Source: an uncultured bacterium
Lineage (GTDB): Bacteria > Bacillota > Clostridia > Lachnospirales > Lachnospiraceae
DNA length: 64,000 bases
Assembly: GCA_947383005.1 (NCBI GenBank)
Contig: CANDBT010000005.1
Location: forward strand, 62,001-126,000
Reading direction: 5' to 3'
The first letter of the stretch is position 1, and the number at the start of each line of letters is the position of its first letter. Both the position numbers and the translations under genes were made by a program. Shown in pieces: positions 33,750-41,967 of this stretch. The notes beneath the pieces were generated by a model. It was not told the origin of the DNA. It made no database searches and saw only the letters and a program-made list of their open reading frames with translations.

Positions 33750-35089
33750 TTTTTCCGAGTCAGATAATAAAGAAGTCCGAAAGCATCTGCCAGAAACCAG
33801 CCGATGGGTACCGACCACCAGATGCCGACGACCTCGATGGAGGGAATGGCGGAGAGCACATAAGCCAAGATAACCCGGGTTCCCAGGGAAATGGCCGTGA
33901 GGATGACTGACATCCCTGGTTTCCCTAAGGCCCGGTACAATCCATACAATAAAAACAGGCAGCCAATGCCGCAGTAAAACGCCCCTTCAATGTGCAGATA
34001 ACGTATTCCTTCCCCAATAACTTCTGTTTCTCCCGGTTCGATGAACAGCTCCATAAGAGGTTTGGCGAAAAGCCAGACTATGGCAGAGATGAGAAGGCAA
34101 AAAATGATTACGGTAATTACCGCTGCCTTCAGGCCCGCGCGAATGCGGGCTTCTTTTTTTGCCCCATAGTTCTGGGCGATAAAAGTGGAAAATGCGTTGC
34201 CGAAATCCTGTACGGGCATATAAGCGAAAGCATCGATTTTGACAGCGGCGGCAAAAGCCGCCATAATGGTTGCGCCAAAGCTGTTGACCAGACCTTGAAC
34301 CATAAGAATTCCCAGGTTCATCACTGACTGCTGGATGCAGGTTAGGATAGAAAAACCGGCAATTTCCCCTATACAGGCTTTTCGAATGGGGTGACGGCCA
34401 AGACCGGAGCGCAGATTGGGAAAGCTGGCCAGGGTATATCCGGTAATGCCGATTCCTGAAATGTATTGGGCAATAACGGTAGCTTCCGCCGCTCCGGCTA
34501 CGCCTCTGTGAAGTCCGAGGACAAACCAGAGATCCAGAATGATATTGAGTATGGCGGAAACGGCAAGAAATACCAAAGGCATCAGGGAATTGCCGATGGC
34601 CCGCAGGAAAGAGGAAAAGTAATTGTATAAGAAGGTAGCGAAAATCCCGCAGAAAATAATTGTTAAATATTCCCGCATCAATCCCCATACTTCTTCCGGT
34701 ACACGAAGGAAAACCCGAATTCCGTCAAGAAAGAAAAAAACCAGGCCGTTGAGCAAAAGAGTCAGCGTAAAGATCAGCGCAAAAGAAGCATATACACTTT
34801 CCAGCAGGCCTTTTTCGTCTTGTTGCCCGAAGCGGATAGAGAAAACGGCTCCGCTTCCCATACAGAGCCCAAGCAGAATGGAAGTCAGAAAGGTCATCAA
34901 AGTAAATGCGGATCCTACGGCAGCCAGGGCGTTTTTCCCCAGATATTGCCCGACAATGAGCGTATCGGCGATGTTGTAACATTGCTGGAGAAGATTGCCC
35001 AGAATCATAGGAATGGCAAAGTACAGCATGGAGGATGTAACCGGGCCGTCGGTCAGGTCTGTATTGGATGCTTTTCGTAACTTGTACAT
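33722..35089 (-). CDS. MATE-family multidrug/Na+ antiporter
   Basis: 455 residues, twelve predicted membrane helices in two similar halves. The N-terminus is typical: MLYFAIPMILGNLLQQCYNI, then DTLIVGQYLGKNALAAVG; the second half opens with GFSILTCIQQSVMNLGILMV. It exports cationic compounds in exchange for Na+ or protons. It is the first minus-strand gene of the window and runs toward the GH1 gene, with the two coding ends overlapping by 28 bp and no terminator between them. Start codon at 35089; GGAGAATCC lies just before it on the minus strand. Confidence 0.92.
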   Translation of the reverse strand: MYKLRKASNTDLTDGPVTSSMLYFAIPMILGNLLQQCYNIADTLIVGQYLGKNALAAVGSAFTLMTFLTSILLGLCMGSGAVFSIRFGQQDEKGLLESVYASFALIFTLTLLLNGLVFFFLDGIRVFLRVPEEVWGLMREYLTIIFCGIFATFLYNYFSSFLRAIGNSLMPLVFLAVSAILNIILDLWFVLGLHRGVAGAAEATVIAQYISGIGITGYTLASFPNLRSGLGRHPIRKACIGEIAGFSILTCIQQSVMNLGILMVQGLVNSFGATIMAAFAAAVKIDAFAYMPVQDFGNAFSTFIAQNYGAKKEARIRAGLKAAVITVIIFCLLISAIVWLFAKPLMELFIEPGETEVIGEGIRYLHIEGAFYCGIGCLFLLYGLYRALGKPGMSVILTAISLGTRVILAYVLSAIPSIEVVGIWWSVPIGWFLADAFGLLYYLTRKNQLLSRISS

Positions 35090-35156
35090 ATTGGATTCTC
35101 CTTTGTCTTGTTCGTACTTTCAGTATAAAATATTTCTGGCCTAAAAACAATCCCCT

Positions 35157-35175
35157 TCACAGGGTACTTGTGAAC
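35157..35175. repeat. TTCACA-type palindromic repeat, copy 3 (core only)
   Basis: TTCACAGGGTACTTGTGAA lacks the GGGCATATG lead of the other copies. Its right arm supplies TTGTGA (35168-35173), which with TACAAT (35191-35196) at 17-bp spacing makes a possible promoter for the genes at 35320. Confidence 0.6.
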
Positions 35176-35196
35176 AGCAACTATCTGTGATACAAT
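35168..35196 (+). promoter_or_regulatory. Possible promoter of the DUF6870-like and recombinase genes
   Basis: TTGTGA (35168-35173), 17 bp, TACAAT (35191-35196). The -35 box is provided by the palindromic repeat. Each box deviates from consensus, so the call is moderate. Confidence 0.4.
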
Positions 35197-35319
35197 ATGC
35201 TGAAATGCAGCCATTTTCGCAGAAAAATGTGGAACCTGCAAAAACAGTTATAGGAGGGGCAGCCAGGGCATATATTGAAGAAAACCAATGGCGGGCACAG
35301 ACGGGGCCGGGGAGTCGGG

Positions 35320-35550
35320 ATGGATTTTGGCTTGACGAGAGCAGAAGAAGAAGCATTGAAAAAGGTTGATGTGAGAACGGTGGATTTGGAGGATTTAGTG
35401 GATATCCGGGAAATTGAAATCGACAAAGCTTTGCCGGAAGAACAAAGAATCGCCCAATTTGTCAGACAAATCAAGAATCCTTACTGTTTTAAAATGGGGA
35501 AAATCGCGGTAAGCGTAGAATTTGCAGCATCGGAAGCGGCAGATGATTGA
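35320..35550 (+). CDS. Small DUF6870-type protein upstream of a recombinase
   Basis: 76 residues. The segment VDVRTVDLEDLVDIREIEID, then LPEEQRI and IKNPYCFKMGKIAVSVEF, matches what I recall of a small family (DUF6870) found directly upstream of serine recombinases in Lachnospiraceae mobile elements. The function is unknown. ATG 35320 has GGGGAG upstream; a longer frame from TTG 35275 is possible but has no good ribosome binding site. The stop overlaps the recombinase start (ATGATTGA). Confidence 0.65.
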   Translation: MDFGLTRAEEEALKKVDVRTVDLEDLVDIREIEIDKALPEEQRIAQFVRQIKNPYCFKMGKIAVSVEFAASEAADD

Positions 35551-37081
35551 AAAAGCGGGACAAGAGTACTGTGCCGATCTTTATCTTCGCCTTTCCAAGG
35601 AGGAGGAAGGCAGGGACGAGAGCGCCAGCATTGCGAATCAGCGTGATTTTTTGATGGGGTTTTTGGCGTCTCATCCGGAAATCCGTCTTCATCAGGTAAG
35701 AGTAGATGACGGGTATTCCGGAGTGGATTTTGAACGTCCGGCTTTTAGCGAGATGATGGAGGCGGCCAGAAAAAAGGAAATCAACTGTATTATCGTGAAA
35801 GATTTTTCCCGTCTCGGAAGAAATTTTATTGAGACAGGCAAGTATATAGAGAGGGTATTTCCCCTGTTGGGCGTACGGCTGATTTCGGTCATTGACGGTT
35901 ATGACAGCAGCCGGCCACAGACGCCCTCAGACAGGCTGCTTATCCCGGTGAAAAATTTGATTAATGATGCGTACTGCCGGGATATTTCGCTGAAGGTCCG
36001 CAGCCATTTGGAGATAAAACGTAAAACAGGGCAATGTGTTGCTCCTTTCTCCGTCTATGGATATATGAAAGACCCTCAAAATAAGAACAGGCTGGTAGTA
36101 GATGACAAGGCGGCGGCCGTGGTTCGGGATATCTTTAAAAAGAAATTGGAAGGCTATTCAGCTACGGCCATTGCCGGCTGGCTGAACGAGCGGGGAATCC
36201 TTTCTCCGATGGAGCATAAGCAGTTTGCCGGAAGCCTGTATTTCAGTTCTTTTAAGACAAAGGCGACAGCGGGATGGACGGCAGAGGCGGTATTGCGTAT
36301 TTTAGAGAACCCGGTTTATATGGGGATATTGGTCCAGGGGAAACGGAGCAGGCCCAATTATAAAGTGAAAAAGCCGGTGGATTTGCCCAGGGAAAACTGG
36401 ATAAGCGTACCAGGCAGTCATGAAGCGATAATCAGCAAAGAGGTTTTCACACGGGTGGAAGCCTTGCTTTTGTCCGATATCCGGACGGCGCCGGGACAGG
36501 ATCGGGCATATTTCCTTTCAGGATTGCTTTTTTGCGGTGATTGCGGGAGAAGTATGATCAGGAAAAATAATTCCGGCAAAAACCGGCCTTATATTTATTA
36601 TATCTGTTCCGGACATAAGAATAAAAAGGGATGCCGGAGCAGCCATAGTATACGGGATACGGCGCTGGAGCAGACGGTAGCCGCCGTTCTTCAGACATAT
36701 CTGCTTATAGGGGCAGCAAAGCCGCCGTTGTTTCTTTGGCAGGAAAATAACGGTATAATACAGCAAATGCAAATCAAACGGCAGGAAATAGTAAAATATC
36801 GAAAATACCAGGCCATGATGGATGAGGACTATCGGGAAGGGCTGTTGTCGAATGAGGAATATCTGGCTTTCCGTAAACGTTATCAAGAGAAGCTTTGCAG
36901 GGCGCAGGAGGCTTTGGAACTTATGGAATATGAGTGTGAAGGTGAGAAAAAGGAAAGACCAGCCGTCACCGGCAGGGAGTTGGCTGTGATGACAATTCGG
37001 CGAATAGATGTTTATGAAGGGACAAGAATCCATATAGAGCTAGTACTGCATTGCGGAAATAATGGTGAATACAGTGCTTGA
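35543..37081 (+). CDS. Large serine recombinase (TnpX/resolvase type), complete
   Basis: 512 residues. Resolvase domain at 1-150 (DLYLRLSKEEEG, catalytic Ser in the DESASIANQR segment, VKDFSRLGRNFIETGKYI). Recombinase domain at 155-310 with GYMKDPQNKNRLVVDD and NPVYMGILVQGK. Zinc ribbon at about 330-370 (FCGDCGRSM, then YICSGHKNKKGC). A C-terminal coiled coil follows. It catalyses site-specific insertion and excision through a Ser-DNA intermediate. No transposon cargo or conjugation genes adjoin, so the element is either minimal or decayed. The last codons and the stop lie in a 21-bp perfect inverted repeat (37040-37103). It differs clearly from the shorter recombinase at 20483. Confidence 0.92.
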   Translation: MIEKAGQEYCADLYLRLSKEEEGRDESASIANQRDFLMGFLASHPEIRLHQVRVDDGYSGVDFERPAFSEMMEAARKKEINCIIVKDFSRLGRNFIETGKYIERVFPLLGVRLISVIDGYDSSRPQTPSDRLLIPVKNLINDAYCRDISLKVRSHLEIKRKTGQCVAPFSVYGYMKDPQNKNRLVVDDKAAAVVRDIFKKKLEGYSATAIAGWLNERGILSPMEHKQFAGSLYFSSFKTKATAGWTAEAVLRILENPVYMGILVQGKRSRPNYKVKKPVDLPRENWISVPGSHEAIISKEVFTRVEALLLSDIRTAPGQDRAYFLSGLLFCGDCGRSMIRKNNSGKNRPYIYYICSGHKNKKGCRSSHSIRDTALEQTVAAVLQTYLLIGAAKPPLFLWQENNGIIQQMQIKRQEIVKYRKYQAMMDEDYREGLLSNEEYLAFRKRYQEKLCRAQEALELMEYECEGEKKERPAVTGRELAVMTIRRIDVYEGTRIHIELVLHCGNNGEYSA

Positions 37082-37103
37082 TATTTCCGCAATGCAGTAC
37101 TAG
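37040..37103. repeat. 21-bp perfect inverted repeat at the recombinase 3' end
   Basis: Left arm 37040-37060 (CTAGTACTGCATTGCGGAAA and one more T), 22-nt loop, right arm 37083-37103 exactly complementary. The left arm and loop encode the last residues of the recombinase, and the stop codon is within the loop. It may be a terminator without a T-run, an insertion end, or a recombinase target. Confidence 0.75.
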
Positions 37104-37131
37104 GATATTGAAGTCACAAGGGGGGAGAATT

Positions 37132-38523
37132 ATGGAAAAGGGAGTGGATGCGGCAGAGAAAACAAAATATCCCCGGCTTTTATTTTCCGCTCCGGCAAGC
37201 GGCAGCGGAAAAACCATGATTACCTGCGGTTTTTTAGAAATTTTGAGAAAGCGGGAGATTTCCTGTATATCCTGTAAATGCGGGCCGGATTATATCGATC
37301 CTCTGTTCCATCGATATGTGTTGGGGATTTGGGGGTATAATTTGGACAGCTTTTTTTTGCCGCCGGAACAGGTGAGAGCGCTGTTTTTTGAAAAGGCACA
37401 AAAAGGCAAAATGGCCGTTATTGAAGGCGCAATGGGATATTATGACGGCGTGGCCGGAATTTCTACGCATGCCAGCGCTTATGAAATCGCACAGATTACC
37501 GATACGCCGTCCGTTCTGATTGTGGATGGAAAAAAAAGCAGTTTGTCGCTGGTGGCGTTGGTGAAGGGATTTTTGGAATATCAAAAAGACAGCCGGATAA
37601 GCGGGGTGATTCTGAACCGGACTTCGGCTTCCATGGCCGGGAGGCTTAAACCTTTTTTTGAACAATTGGGGCTCCGTTTTTTTGGCGCTGTACCGGAGTG
37701 CAAAGAAGCAATGCTGGAAAGCCGTCATTTGGGGCTGACTCTTCCGGGGGAGCAGATTAAGCTGCGGGAGAAAATAGAAGCCCTGGCTTGCCGTCTGGAA
37801 TCCTGTCTGGATGTGGAAGGGCTTCTGGATTTGGCGGGAAACGTACCGGAGGCGGAAAACATGTGTCCAATGGATGAAGGCTTCTTCAAAGGGAGGAAAA
37901 AGAGCCGGGAAAAGAAGAAAGGCCGGATTGCCATTGCATCCGACGAAGCTTTTTGTTTTTATTATCAGGAAAATTGCGAATTTTTAGAGCAGGAAGGCTG
38001 GGAATTGGTACCGTTCAGTCCCATTCATGACAGGACGCTGCCGCAAGGAGTGTCGGCGCTGCTGCTGGGAGGAGGATATCCGGAGGTTTATGCCAGGCAA
38101 TTGTCGGAGAACCGGTCTATGCTGGAAGAAATCCGGGCAGCAGAAGAATATGGGATAAAAATTTTGGCAGAATGCGGGGGATTCCTCTATCTGCATCAGA
38201 CTTTAGAGGGCGAAGACGGAAATATTTATCCTATGGCCGGAGTGATTAGGGCTCACGGATACCGGGCAGGGAAGCTCTCACGTTTCGGTTATGTGGTTTT
38301 GTATGATAAAAGCGGCAGGGCAATCATCCGCGGCCATGAATTCCATTATTGGGACAGCACAATGCCGGGAAGTGACTGGCGGGCAGTAAAACCGCTGAGT
38401 AGCATCGGATGGGATTGTATGGTTGTGACGGACAAGCTGCTAGCAGGCTTCCCTCATTTGTATTACTTATCCAGGCCCGGATGGGTCCGCAGCTTTTTGG
38501 AAAATCGCCCATATCATGGCTAA
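37132..38523 (+). CDS. cbiA: Cobyrinate a,c-diamide synthase
   Basis: 463 residues. The N-terminal dethiobiotin-synthetase-like ATPase domain has LLFSAPASGSGKTMITCGF (P-loop) and CKCGPDYIDPLFH; the C-terminal class I glutamine amidotransferase-like domain has LLLGGGYPEVYA and ILAECGGFLYL with the catalytic Cys. It amidates the a and c side chains of cobyrinate (or the cobalt form) with glutamine and ATP. It opens the cobamide gene run. ATG 37132 has GGGGGAG upstream. No B12-box-like riboswitch is visible in the 50 bp before it. Confidence 0.93.
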   Translation: MEKGVDAAEKTKYPRLLFSAPASGSGKTMITCGFLEILRKREISCISCKCGPDYIDPLFHRYVLGIWGYNLDSFFLPPEQVRALFFEKAQKGKMAVIEGAMGYYDGVAGISTHASAYEIAQITDTPSVLIVDGKKSSLSLVALVKGFLEYQKDSRISGVILNRTSASMAGRLKPFFEQLGLRFFGAVPECKEAMLESRHLGLTLPGEQIKLREKIEALACRLESCLDVEGLLDLAGNVPEAENMCPMDEGFFKGRKKSREKKKGRIAIASDEAFCFYYQENCEFLEQEGWELVPFSPIHDRTLPQGVSALLLGGGYPEVYARQLSENRSMLEEIRAAEEYGIKILAECGGFLYLHQTLEGEDGNIYPMAGVIRAHGYRAGKLSRFGYVVLYDKSGRAIIRGHEFHYWDSTMPGSDWRAVKPLSSIGWDCMVVTDKLLAGFPHLYYLSRPGWVRSFLENRPYHG

Positions 38524-38637
38524 ACGCTCCGCTGCGCCGGACGCCTTGTCCGATTCACCGGGATAACGCCGGACGGTTTGACTGAACTTACGGGGCAGGC
38601 TGCCGGGCAAAAAAGGAAAAGACAGAGGAGGCAGGTT

Positions 38638-39159
38638 ATGTTGAGTTTGATTACCGGAGGCAGCGGCAGCGGCAAATCCGCCTATGCCGAAAGGCTGGTG
38701 CAGGAAGGGGGGGGTTCCCGACGTTATTATCTGGCGACAATGGCGCCATCGGGAGAGGAAGCCAGGAAGAGGATTGCCAGGCATCGCGCTATGCGGGCAG
38801 ATAAGGGGTTTGAGACAATTGAGGTTTACGAGCATCTGGAACGGGTCATCTTGCCCGGCAAGGCAAAGAATACCGTCGTCCTTTTGGAATGTATGTCTAA
38901 CCTGGTGGCGAATGAACAGTTTGGGGTCGGAGGAGAGGATGCAGATATCGTGAGGCGTGTCCTTGCGGGGATTGCCCATTTGCAAAGCTGTGCCGGCAAT
39001 TTGTTTATTGTCACGAACGAAGTGTTTTCCGACGGAAATATTTATGATCGGGAAAGCATGAGATATTTAGATATTTTGGGAAAAATTAACCGGGAATTGT
39101 CAAAGACGGCAGACCGGGTGATTGAAGTGGTTTATGGGATTCCGCTGGAGTTAAAGTAG
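38638..39159 (+). CDS. cobU: Adenosylcobinamide kinase/guanylyltransferase
   Basis: 173 residues. LITGGSGSGKSAYAERL is the P-loop; the His in KRIARHRAM matches the guanylylated His of CobU; the VTNEVF segment and the end GKINRELSKTADRVIEVVYG match the family. It phosphorylates adenosylcobinamide and then attaches GMP to give adenosylcobinamide-GDP. ATG 38638 has AGAGGAGG upstream. A structured 187-bp gap separates it from cobS. A shorter second CobU-like protein is encoded at 40153. Confidence 0.92.
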   Translation: MLSLITGGSGSGKSAYAERLVQEGGGSRRYYLATMAPSGEEARKRIARHRAMRADKGFETIEVYEHLERVILPGKAKNTVVLLECMSNLVANEQFGVGGEDADIVRRVLAGIAHLQSCAGNLFIVTNEVFSDGNIYDRESMRYLDILGKINRELSKTADRVIEVVYGIPLELK

Positions 39160-39177
39160 TCAAAAGCAGGGGGTTAT

Positions 39178-39298
39178 GGTATAATATCGTCAGATATTAT
39201 ACCCGCGCCAGTTCGCGTCCGCCCAAAGGGAGGACAAATTCCCAAGCGAACTGTGCGCATCCCCCCGGAGGGAGCATGTGCGGAGTACATGCTATACT
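39178..39298. other. Cluster of three inverted repeats between cobU and cobS
   Basis: (1) GGTATAATATC-GTCA-GATATTATACC, a perfect 11-bp stem at 39178-39203. (2) CAGTTCGC (39209-39216) with GCGAACTG (39246-39253), enclosing GTCC/GGAC and a CCC/GGG pair. (3) GCATGT/ACATGC near 39273-39291. None has a T-run. This may be an inserted palindromic element or a folded leader for cobS. It is not a recognisable cobalamin riboswitch. Confidence 0.55.
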
Positions 39299-39346
39299 AA
39301 AGGCGGCTTTTCCGTTTCAGATAAAATTTCAAAGGAAAAATAATCC

Positions 39347-40150
39347 ATGGAGCAACAGAAAAAAAACAACAAGACAGCAGGTAAGGGAAGCGGGCTGCTG
39401 ATTGCCTTTTCTTTATATTCCCGTATTCCCGTTCCCCAGACTTCATGGACAGAGGCGGGGATGAGATATGCTCTTTGCTTTTTCCCTTTGGTAGGTGCGG
39501 TGATCGGCGGAACTGTGTACGGATTTGTCCGGCTGGCGGAGCTGGCCGGGTTAAACGAGTTTGCGCGGGCCTGCATCGGGACGGCGCTGCCTTTGATGAT
39601 TACCGGAGGGATACATATGGACGGTTTTTTGGATACCGTGGATGCACGCAGTTCCTGCCAGGCCAGGGAAAAAAAGCTGGAAATATTAAAGGACCCTCAT
39701 ACCGGGGCGTTTGCCATTATCGGCTGCGGCATTTATCTTTTGCTTTATTTGGCGGTATTCAGCCAATTGACGCAGGACGCGTTTCCGGCGGCAGCCGGCG
39801 TGTATGTGATGGCACGGGCGCTGAGCGGCTGGTCCGTGGTGTTTTTCCCCAAAGCAAAAAAAGACGGATTGGCCTATACTTTTGCGGAGGAAGCCAGAAA
39901 GCGGGCGGCGGGGGGGGCCATGGTGTTCTGGTGGGCGTCGGCCGCCGCGCTTTTGCTTTGGGCCGGCGGGATTGCCGGCGGATTGGCAATATTGGCAGCC
40001 GTAATGATTTTTATTTGGTATTACCGGATGGCGGTGAGGGAATTTGGCGGGGTTACGGGAGATTTGGCGGGATATTTTTTGCAGATATGTGAGCTGGGCA
40101 TGTTGGCGGTGTTCGCGGCGGCGGGTCTGGCAGAAAAACTCGGAGGGTAA
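39347..40150 (+). CDS. cobS: Adenosylcobinamide-GDP ribazoletransferase (cobalamin synthase)
   Basis: 267 residues with several membrane helices. IAFSLYSRIPVP near the N-terminus, the signature GGIHMDGFLDTVDARSS (metal-binding Asp residues), ILKDPHTGAFAIIGCG and the late FGGVTGDLAGYFLQ segments are all typical of CobS. It joins adenosylcobinamide-GDP with alpha-ribazole (or its phosphate) at the membrane. ATG 39347; no strong Shine-Dalgarno beyond AAAGGAAAA. The next gene begins 2 bp after its stop. Confidence 0.94.
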   Translation: MEQQKKNNKTAGKGSGLLIAFSLYSRIPVPQTSWTEAGMRYALCFFPLVGAVIGGTVYGFVRLAELAGLNEFARACIGTALPLMITGGIHMDGFLDTVDARSSCQAREKKLEILKDPHTGAFAIIGCGIYLLLYLAVFSQLTQDAFPAAAGVYVMARALSGWSVVFFPKAKKDGLAYTFAEEARKRAAGGAMVFWWASAAALLLWAGGIAGGLAILAAVMIFIWYYRMAVREFGGVTGDLAGYFLQICELGMLAVFAAAGLAEKLGG

Positions 40151-40152
40151 CG

Positions 40153-40542
40153 ATGATTTTGATAATCGGGGGAGCTTATCAAGGCAAAGGGGAATATGCT
40201 TATGCTTTATCGGGATTGACCCGGGAAGAGTTTTTGAAAAATCTGGCGGACGGCAGGAAAGACCGGTTGGAAGAAGCGGCAAAAAAGCCTTTTTTACTGG
40301 GATTCCATGGCTGGATCAGGCAGGTTTTGGATCAGGGGGGAAGTCCGGAGGCTTTTGTAAAGCAGGTTTTGGCGGCTAATCCTCAGATTGTGACGATGGA
40401 TGAGGTGGGCTGCGGGTTGGTTCCCATCGAACGGAAGGAGCGGGAGTACCGGGAGACGGCAGGACGTGCCGGTCAAATGCTGGCTGCCCATGCCCAAAGC
40501 GTATGCCGCGTTGTCTGCGGCATTCCGGTAAGAATCAAGTGA
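40153..40542 (+). CDS. Short CobU-like protein
   Basis: 129 residues. The N-terminus LIIGGAYQGKGEYAYAL resembles the CobU P-loop but has Gly where Ser/Thr normally follows the Lys. The C-terminal part (VTMDEVGCGLVPIERKERE, then AGRAGQMLAAHAQSVCRVV, ending in CGIPVRIK) matches the end of CobU well. The central stretch carrying the guanylylated His is missing, so it probably cannot carry out the guanylyltransfer. It might be a stand-alone kinase, a regulatory subunit or a decaying copy. It lies 2 bp after cobS with GGAGGG upstream of ATG 40153. Confidence 0.75.
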   Translation: MILIIGGAYQGKGEYAYALSGLTREEFLKNLADGRKDRLEEAAKKPFLLGFHGWIRQVLDQGGSPEAFVKQVLAANPQIVTMDEVGCGLVPIERKEREYRETAGRAGQMLAAHAQSVCRVVCGIPVRIK

Positions 40543-40626
40543 TAACCGTTTCCCATCGGATGGACATTCGCTGATTCTGGCAGGAAGATGTTTTGCCTGA
40601 ATGGTTATCAGAAAAGGAAAGAAAAA

Positions 40627-41613
40627 ATGTCGGTTGGGATGGAAAAGCTGCTGGCATTGGCGGCAGCTATCGGTTTTTTGCTGGACTTGCTGATCGGGGA
40701 TCCGGAGAACTGGTGGCATCCGGTGAGAGGAATTGGCTGGTTAATCAAATATTTGGAGAAGAAGTTGCGGAAAATATTTCCCGCAACGCCGAAAGGGGAA
40801 CTGGCTGCCGGAGGAATATTGGCAGCGACTGTACTCTTTGCTGTGTGGAGGGTAAGCGAGGGGGTCTTGCGGATAGCCAGCCGGATTCATCCGATAGCGC
40901 TGCTGGCGTTTATGAGCGTAATGAGCTGGCAGATATTGGCGGCAAAATCGTTGAAAACGGAAAGCATGAAAGTATATTATGCCTTGCGGGAAGGGGATCT
41001 TAAGAAGGCCAGAAGCGCGGTTTCGATGATTGTGGGGCGGGATACAGACGGGCTGTCAGAGGAAGGAGTGATCAAGGCGGCTGTGGAAACCGTAGCAGAA
41101 AACACTTCCGACGGGGTGATTGCCCCTCTGTTTTATTTGCTGGTTTTTGGCCCGGCAGGCGCTTTCGTTTATAAAGCCATCAATACGATGGATTCCATGG
41201 TGGGATATAAAAATTCGCGTTATCTGTATTTCGGACGGACGGCTGCCAGGCTGGATGATTGGGCAAACTGGCTGCCGTCCCGTTTGACTGCGTTGCTGCT
41301 GATTGGCACGGCCTGGCTGCTGCCCGGTTTTGACGGAGCGGGGGCATGGCGGATTTGGCGCAGGGACCGCCGCTGCCATAAGAGTCCCAATTCTGCCCAG
41401 GGTGAAGCTGCCTGTGCCGGAGCGCTGGGGATCCGGTTGGCGGGAGACGCGTTTTATTTTGGCATATTGCAGAAAAAGCCTACAATTGGAGATGACGGGC
41501 GGCCGGTCGAGCCGGAAGATATCCCGAAAGCAAATCGGCTGATGTATGGGGCTGCGCTGCTGGCTTTGGCTGCCGGCCTTATTATTTCTGTTGCGGGCAG
41601 GAATGTGCCGTGA
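40627..41613 (+). CDS. cbiB: Adenosylcobinamide-phosphate synthase
   Basis: 328 residues, about five membrane helices. The N-terminal LLDLLIGDPENWWHPVRGIGWLI is the family signature; further matches are VSMIVGRDTDGLSEEGVIKA and TVAENTSDGVIAPLFY, then KAINTMDSMVGYKN. It attaches the aminopropanol arm to adenosylcobyric acid in the membrane. ATG 40627 (or 40639) after AAAGGAAAG. The last codons and stop are formed by the first unit of a tandem repeat that continues to about 41830. Gene order with cobD suggests one operon. Confidence 0.94.
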   Translation: MSVGMEKLLALAAAIGFLLDLLIGDPENWWHPVRGIGWLIKYLEKKLRKIFPATPKGELAAGGILAATVLFAVWRVSEGVLRIASRIHPIALLAFMSVMSWQILAAKSLKTESMKVYYALREGDLKKARSAVSMIVGRDTDGLSEEGVIKAAVETVAENTSDGVIAPLFYLLVFGPAGAFVYKAINTMDSMVGYKNSRYLYFGRTAARLDDWANWLPSRLTALLLIGTAWLLPGFDGAGAWRIWRRDRRCHKSPNSAQGEAACAGALGIRLAGDAFYFGILQKKPTIGDDGRPVEPEDIPKANRLMYGAALLALAAGLIISVAGRNVP

Positions 41614-41830
41614 GGGGGAACGTGCTGTGAGGGGGAACGTGCTGTGACGGGAATGCGCCGTGAGGGGGAACGTGCTGTGACGGGAATGCGCCGTAAGGGG
41701 GAACGTGCCGTGACGGGAATGCGCCGTAAGGGGAAATGTGCTGTGAGGGGGAACGTGCCGTGACAGGAACGTGCCGTGACGGGAATGTGCCGTGAGAGGG
41801 AACGTGCCATGACGGAGACGTGCTTTGCGG
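41599..41830. repeat. Degenerate 16-17 bp tandem repeat
   Basis: About 13 units of the form GGGGAACGTGCCGTGAC/G, varying mainly C/T and the number of G. The array starts within the last codons of cbiB and fills two thirds of the gap to cobD. Units alternate loosely between GGGGAACGTGCTGTGAC and GGGAATGCGCCGTAAG, giving a higher-order period of about 33 bp. The rest of the gap, to 41967, holds nothing recognisable apart from the cobD ribosome binding site. Confidence 0.85.
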
Positions 41831-41967
41831 GGGAAACGGATATTGTCTGTCGGAGGAATAAGGCGGGGCGTTGCCAAAATGGCAGGGATATGCTTTGCAG
41901 GAAAATGTAATTTCTGGAATCGGGCAGAAAGTGCGTCACTGAACAGCAATCAGAAAGGAGCCGCACA

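Noticed and set aside
37082-37131. Cobalamin riboswitch before cbiA
   Set aside because: No B12-box or GCCACTG-like element is seen; the gap is only 50 bp and mostly inverted repeat.
39445-40092. Alternative frame inside cobS
   Set aside because: G+C-rich codons keep the frame open; the CobS frame has all family motifs.
41599-41830. CRISPR array
   Set aside because: Units are contiguous and degenerate with no unique spacers, and no cas genes are present.
41056-41949. Minus-strand frame over cbiB and the tandem repeat
   Set aside because: Its repeated peptide comes from the 16-17 bp array; no start signal or known domain.
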